The translations under genes and the position numbers were made by a program. Positions 62,417 to 64,000 of a stretch of DNA of 64,000 nucleotides are shown here, one piece after another. Location: assembly GCA_903891085.1 (NCBI GenBank), contig CAITDJ010000104.1:1-64000 (forward strand), written 5' to 3'. Positions within the stretch are counted from its first letter, which is position 1. The number at the start of each line of letters is the position of its first letter. The notes under the pieces were generated by a model that was not told the DNA's origin, ran no database searches, and saw nothing but the letters and a program-made list of their open reading frames with translations. The stretch comes from an uncultured Bacteroidota bacterium (GTDB lineage: Bacteria > Bacteroidota > Bacteroidia > Bacteroidales > F082).

Positions 62417-63772
62417 ATGTCAAATTCTTTTTTGATTCAGGGGGCCGAAATTGTGAACGAAGGCAAAAGATATTTTGCTGACATCGCAGTTAGTCGGGGT
62501 AGGATAGAACTTGTATTTGAACCTGATTCTATCACTGAATCTGGAAGATTCAAAAAATATGAAAAGATTGATGCCTCCGGAAAAATCATCATCCCAGGTG
62601 TAATCGACGATCAGGTTCATTTCCGCGAACCCGGATTTACACATAAAGGTGATATTTATACCGAAAGCCGTGCTGCTGTTGCCGGAGGTGTTACCAGTTT
62701 TATGGAAATGCCAAACACTGTACCCCATGCATTAACTCAGGCCTTGCTTGAGGATAAGTACAGGGTAGCCTCCCGGAAGTCACTGGCAAACTATTCTTTC
62801 TATATGGGAGCTTCTAATGACAATCTTGCCGAGGTTGTTAAAACCGATCCCAGGCATGTTTGTGGGATTAAAGTTTTCATGGGTTCAAGCACTGGAAATA
62901 TGCTTGTTGATGATCAGAAGACTTTACAGGGAATCTTTTCAGAATCTCCTTGTTTGGTGGCTGTCCATTGTGAGGATGAGCCAACCATTCAAAGGAATTT
63001 TATTGAATTCAGGGCAAAATATAAAGAGGATGCGCCTGCATCAGTCCATCCCCTCATACGAAGTGCCGAGGCTTGTTATCTGTCGTCGGCACAGGCTGTT
63101 GAATTCGCAAAGAAATATAATACACGATTGCATATTCTGCATCTTTCATCTGCCGCTGAGATGTCGCTCTTCAGTAATGATATTCCGTTGAAAGACAAAA
63201 GAATAACAGCTGAAGTTTGTTTGCATCATCTTTGGTTTACCGATGAAGATTATGTCACAAAAGGTAATTTTATCAAATGGAATCCGGCAATTAAATCATC
63301 CACTGATCGTGATATGCTGTGGACTGCATTGATTGATGGCCGGATAGATGTGATTGCGACAGATCATGCACCGCATACTTTCGAGGAAAAATCGCGTCCG
63401 TATTTTCATAGTCCTTCAGGAGGACCAATGGTACAACACCTGTTGCCTGCCATGTTCGAATTTTATCATCAGGGTAAAGTGTCACTTGAGTTTCTTGTCC
63501 AAAAAATGTGTCATAATCCGGCCATCGCATTTCAGATTCAGGGCAGGGGATTTATACGTGAAGGATATGCTGCCGATTTGGTTGTTTTGGATTTGAATAA
63601 ATCTGAAATGATTGATAAGTCGCACATCTATTACAAAGTGGGCTGGTCACCACTTGAAGGTGAAGTCTTGAAAACATCTGTATGTCAGACTTTTGTGAAT
63701 GGAAATCTGGTATATGATTCAGGTGAGTTTTATGAATCAAACAAGGGTGAAAGACTAATTTTCAACAGATGA
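62417..63772 (+). CDS. pyrC: Dihydroorotase
   Basis: 451 residues of the amidohydrolase superfamily. The first metal motif reads DDQVHFREPGFTHKG: in many dihydroorotases it is DxHxHxR, here Gln stands at the first His place, which as far as I recall is usual in Bacteroidota PyrC. Later come AGGVTSFMEMPNT, the KVFMGSSTG block around the lysine, HILHLSSA and VIATDHAPHT with the catalytic Asp. It closes carbamoyl aspartate to dihydroorotate in pyrimidine synthesis. Its stop overlaps the next gene's ATG (ATGA). Confidence 0.92.
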   Translation: MSNSFLIQGAEIVNEGKRYFADIAVSRGRIELVFEPDSITESGRFKKYEKIDASGKIIIPGVIDDQVHFREPGFTHKGDIYTESRAAVAGGVTSFMEMPNTVPHALTQALLEDKYRVASRKSLANYSFYMGASNDNLAEVVKTDPRHVCGIKVFMGSSTGNMLVDDQKTLQGIFSESPCLVAVHCEDEPTIQRNFIEFRAKYKEDAPASVHPLIRSAEACYLSSAQAVEFAKKYNTRLHILHLSSAAEMSLFSNDIPLKDKRITAEVCLHHLWFTDEDYVTKGNFIKWNPAIKSSTDRDMLWTALIDGRIDVIATDHAPHTFEEKSRPYFHSPSGGPMVQHLLPAMFEFYHQGKVSLEFLVQKMCHNPAIAFQIQGRGFIREGYAADLVVLDLNKSEMIDKSHIYYKVGWSPLEGEVLKTSVCQTFVNGNLVYDSGEFYESNKGERLIFNR

Positions 63773-64000
63773 GATTAACTTTTAACCTTTGTATTATTTT
63801 CTCAATGGTTGAGTTATTGGGATGTGGGCCAACTGAGCTGAAGTCTGTTATTCCTGCGAACAGCGAAATTGTCAGTACCTACGCTGATGGAAAACCAAAA
63901 GCGATTAAAGTCTATACTGAAACCAATGGTGCGAAGGAATGGACTGGTGAGATTCAATTTCATAAAAATGGAACCAAAAGCATCGAAGGTGCAATAAAAA
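63769..64000 (+). CDS. MORN-like lipoprotein (3' end outside window)
   Basis: The ATG at 63769 overlaps the dihydroorotase stop. About 77 codons are visible: a lipoprotein signal (MRLTFNLCIIFSMVELLGC with Cys 19) followed by repeats of the kind STYADGKPKAIKVYTETNG and GEIQFHKNGTKSIEGAIK, which resemble MORN/YwqK-type repeats. Such proteins are common and of unknown role. The gene continues past the window. Translation is probably coupled to pyrC. Confidence 0.78.
   Translation, partial: MRLTFNLCIIFSMVELLGCGPTELKSVIPANSEIVSTYADGKPKAIKVYTETNGAKEWTGEIQFHKNGTKSIEGAIK

Noticed and set aside
1-64000. CRISPR arrays, tRNA genes, prophage or intact insertion sequences
   Set aside because: I looked in the intergenic gaps and saw no regularly spaced repeats, cloverleaf-like sequences, integrase or transposase; the only mobile-looking elements are the two inverted-repeat copies.

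Overview
The window looks like a chromosomal segment of a Bacteroidota species (class Bacteroidia; I cannot place it lower). The signs are many Bacteroidota-type promoters with a TAnnTTTG -7 box just upstream of starts, secreted proteins ending in type IX secretion (T9SS) type A sorting domains, a sensor kinase with a two-component-regulator propeller and Y_Y_Y domain, an ECF sigma/FecR (DUF4974) pair, a TonB-dependent receptor with a carboxypeptidase-regulatory-like N-terminus, and AT-rich DNA with short operons. Most of it is ordinary core genome. I see no rRNA, tRNA, CRISPR array, prophage or intact insertion sequence.

Layout. 1-5.9 kb is the most accessory part: the 3' end of a hybrid histidine kinase, an ORF6N-domain gene cut off at its start by a 151-bp inverted-repeat element, a lipoprotein and an M28 peptidase, a second copy of the same element, then a HigBA-type toxin-antitoxin pair. 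6-19.3 kb is a long minus-strand block: prfB with its programmed frameshift, recX, an FKBP isomerase, a sirtuin, malate dehydrogenase, a large BNR/sortilin-like secreted protein, a YgiQ-type radical SAM protein, and an M20 amidohydrolase-mtnA-class II aldolase set. 19.4-25.5 kb runs plus: rbfA, a methyltransferase, a LolC/E-like permease and a propeller histidine kinase. 25.5-32.3 kb runs minus: serS with four compactly packed genes (lipoprotein, TPR protein, rsmA, P-loop protein), rplU-rpmA, and an EamA transporter.

32.5-38 kb runs plus: an ECF sigma factor, a FecR anti-sigma factor and an STN-domain outer-membrane barrel, a trans-envelope signalling set with no TonB receptor beside it, then an ABC-F ATPase. 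38-54.6 kb mixes housekeeping genes: a polyprenyl synthase, rfbA, a phosphoglycerate-dehydrogenase-like enzyme, a PPi-type phosphofructokinase, a T9SS-secreted subtilase, aspartate kinase divergent from class I-type fructose-bisphosphatase, trhO and mfd. 54.8-61.4 kb is a cell-surface cluster: a lamin-tail-domain T9SS protein, a TonB receptor without SusD, and a T9SS-secreted two-HKD phospholipase-D-family protein. This may be a secreted nuclease/phosphodiesterase plus uptake system. The window ends with a GT2 dolichol-phosphate-mannose-synthase-like enzyme, dihydroorotase and the start of a MORN-like lipoprotein.

The items I find most worth following are the ECF/FecR/STN-barrel set, the lamin-tail/TonB-receptor/HKD cluster, the promoter-bearing inverted-repeat elements bracketing two genes, and the mtnA-aldolase pair that resembles a 5-deoxypentose or methylthioribose salvage shunt. 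All functions are read from motifs; no database search was run.
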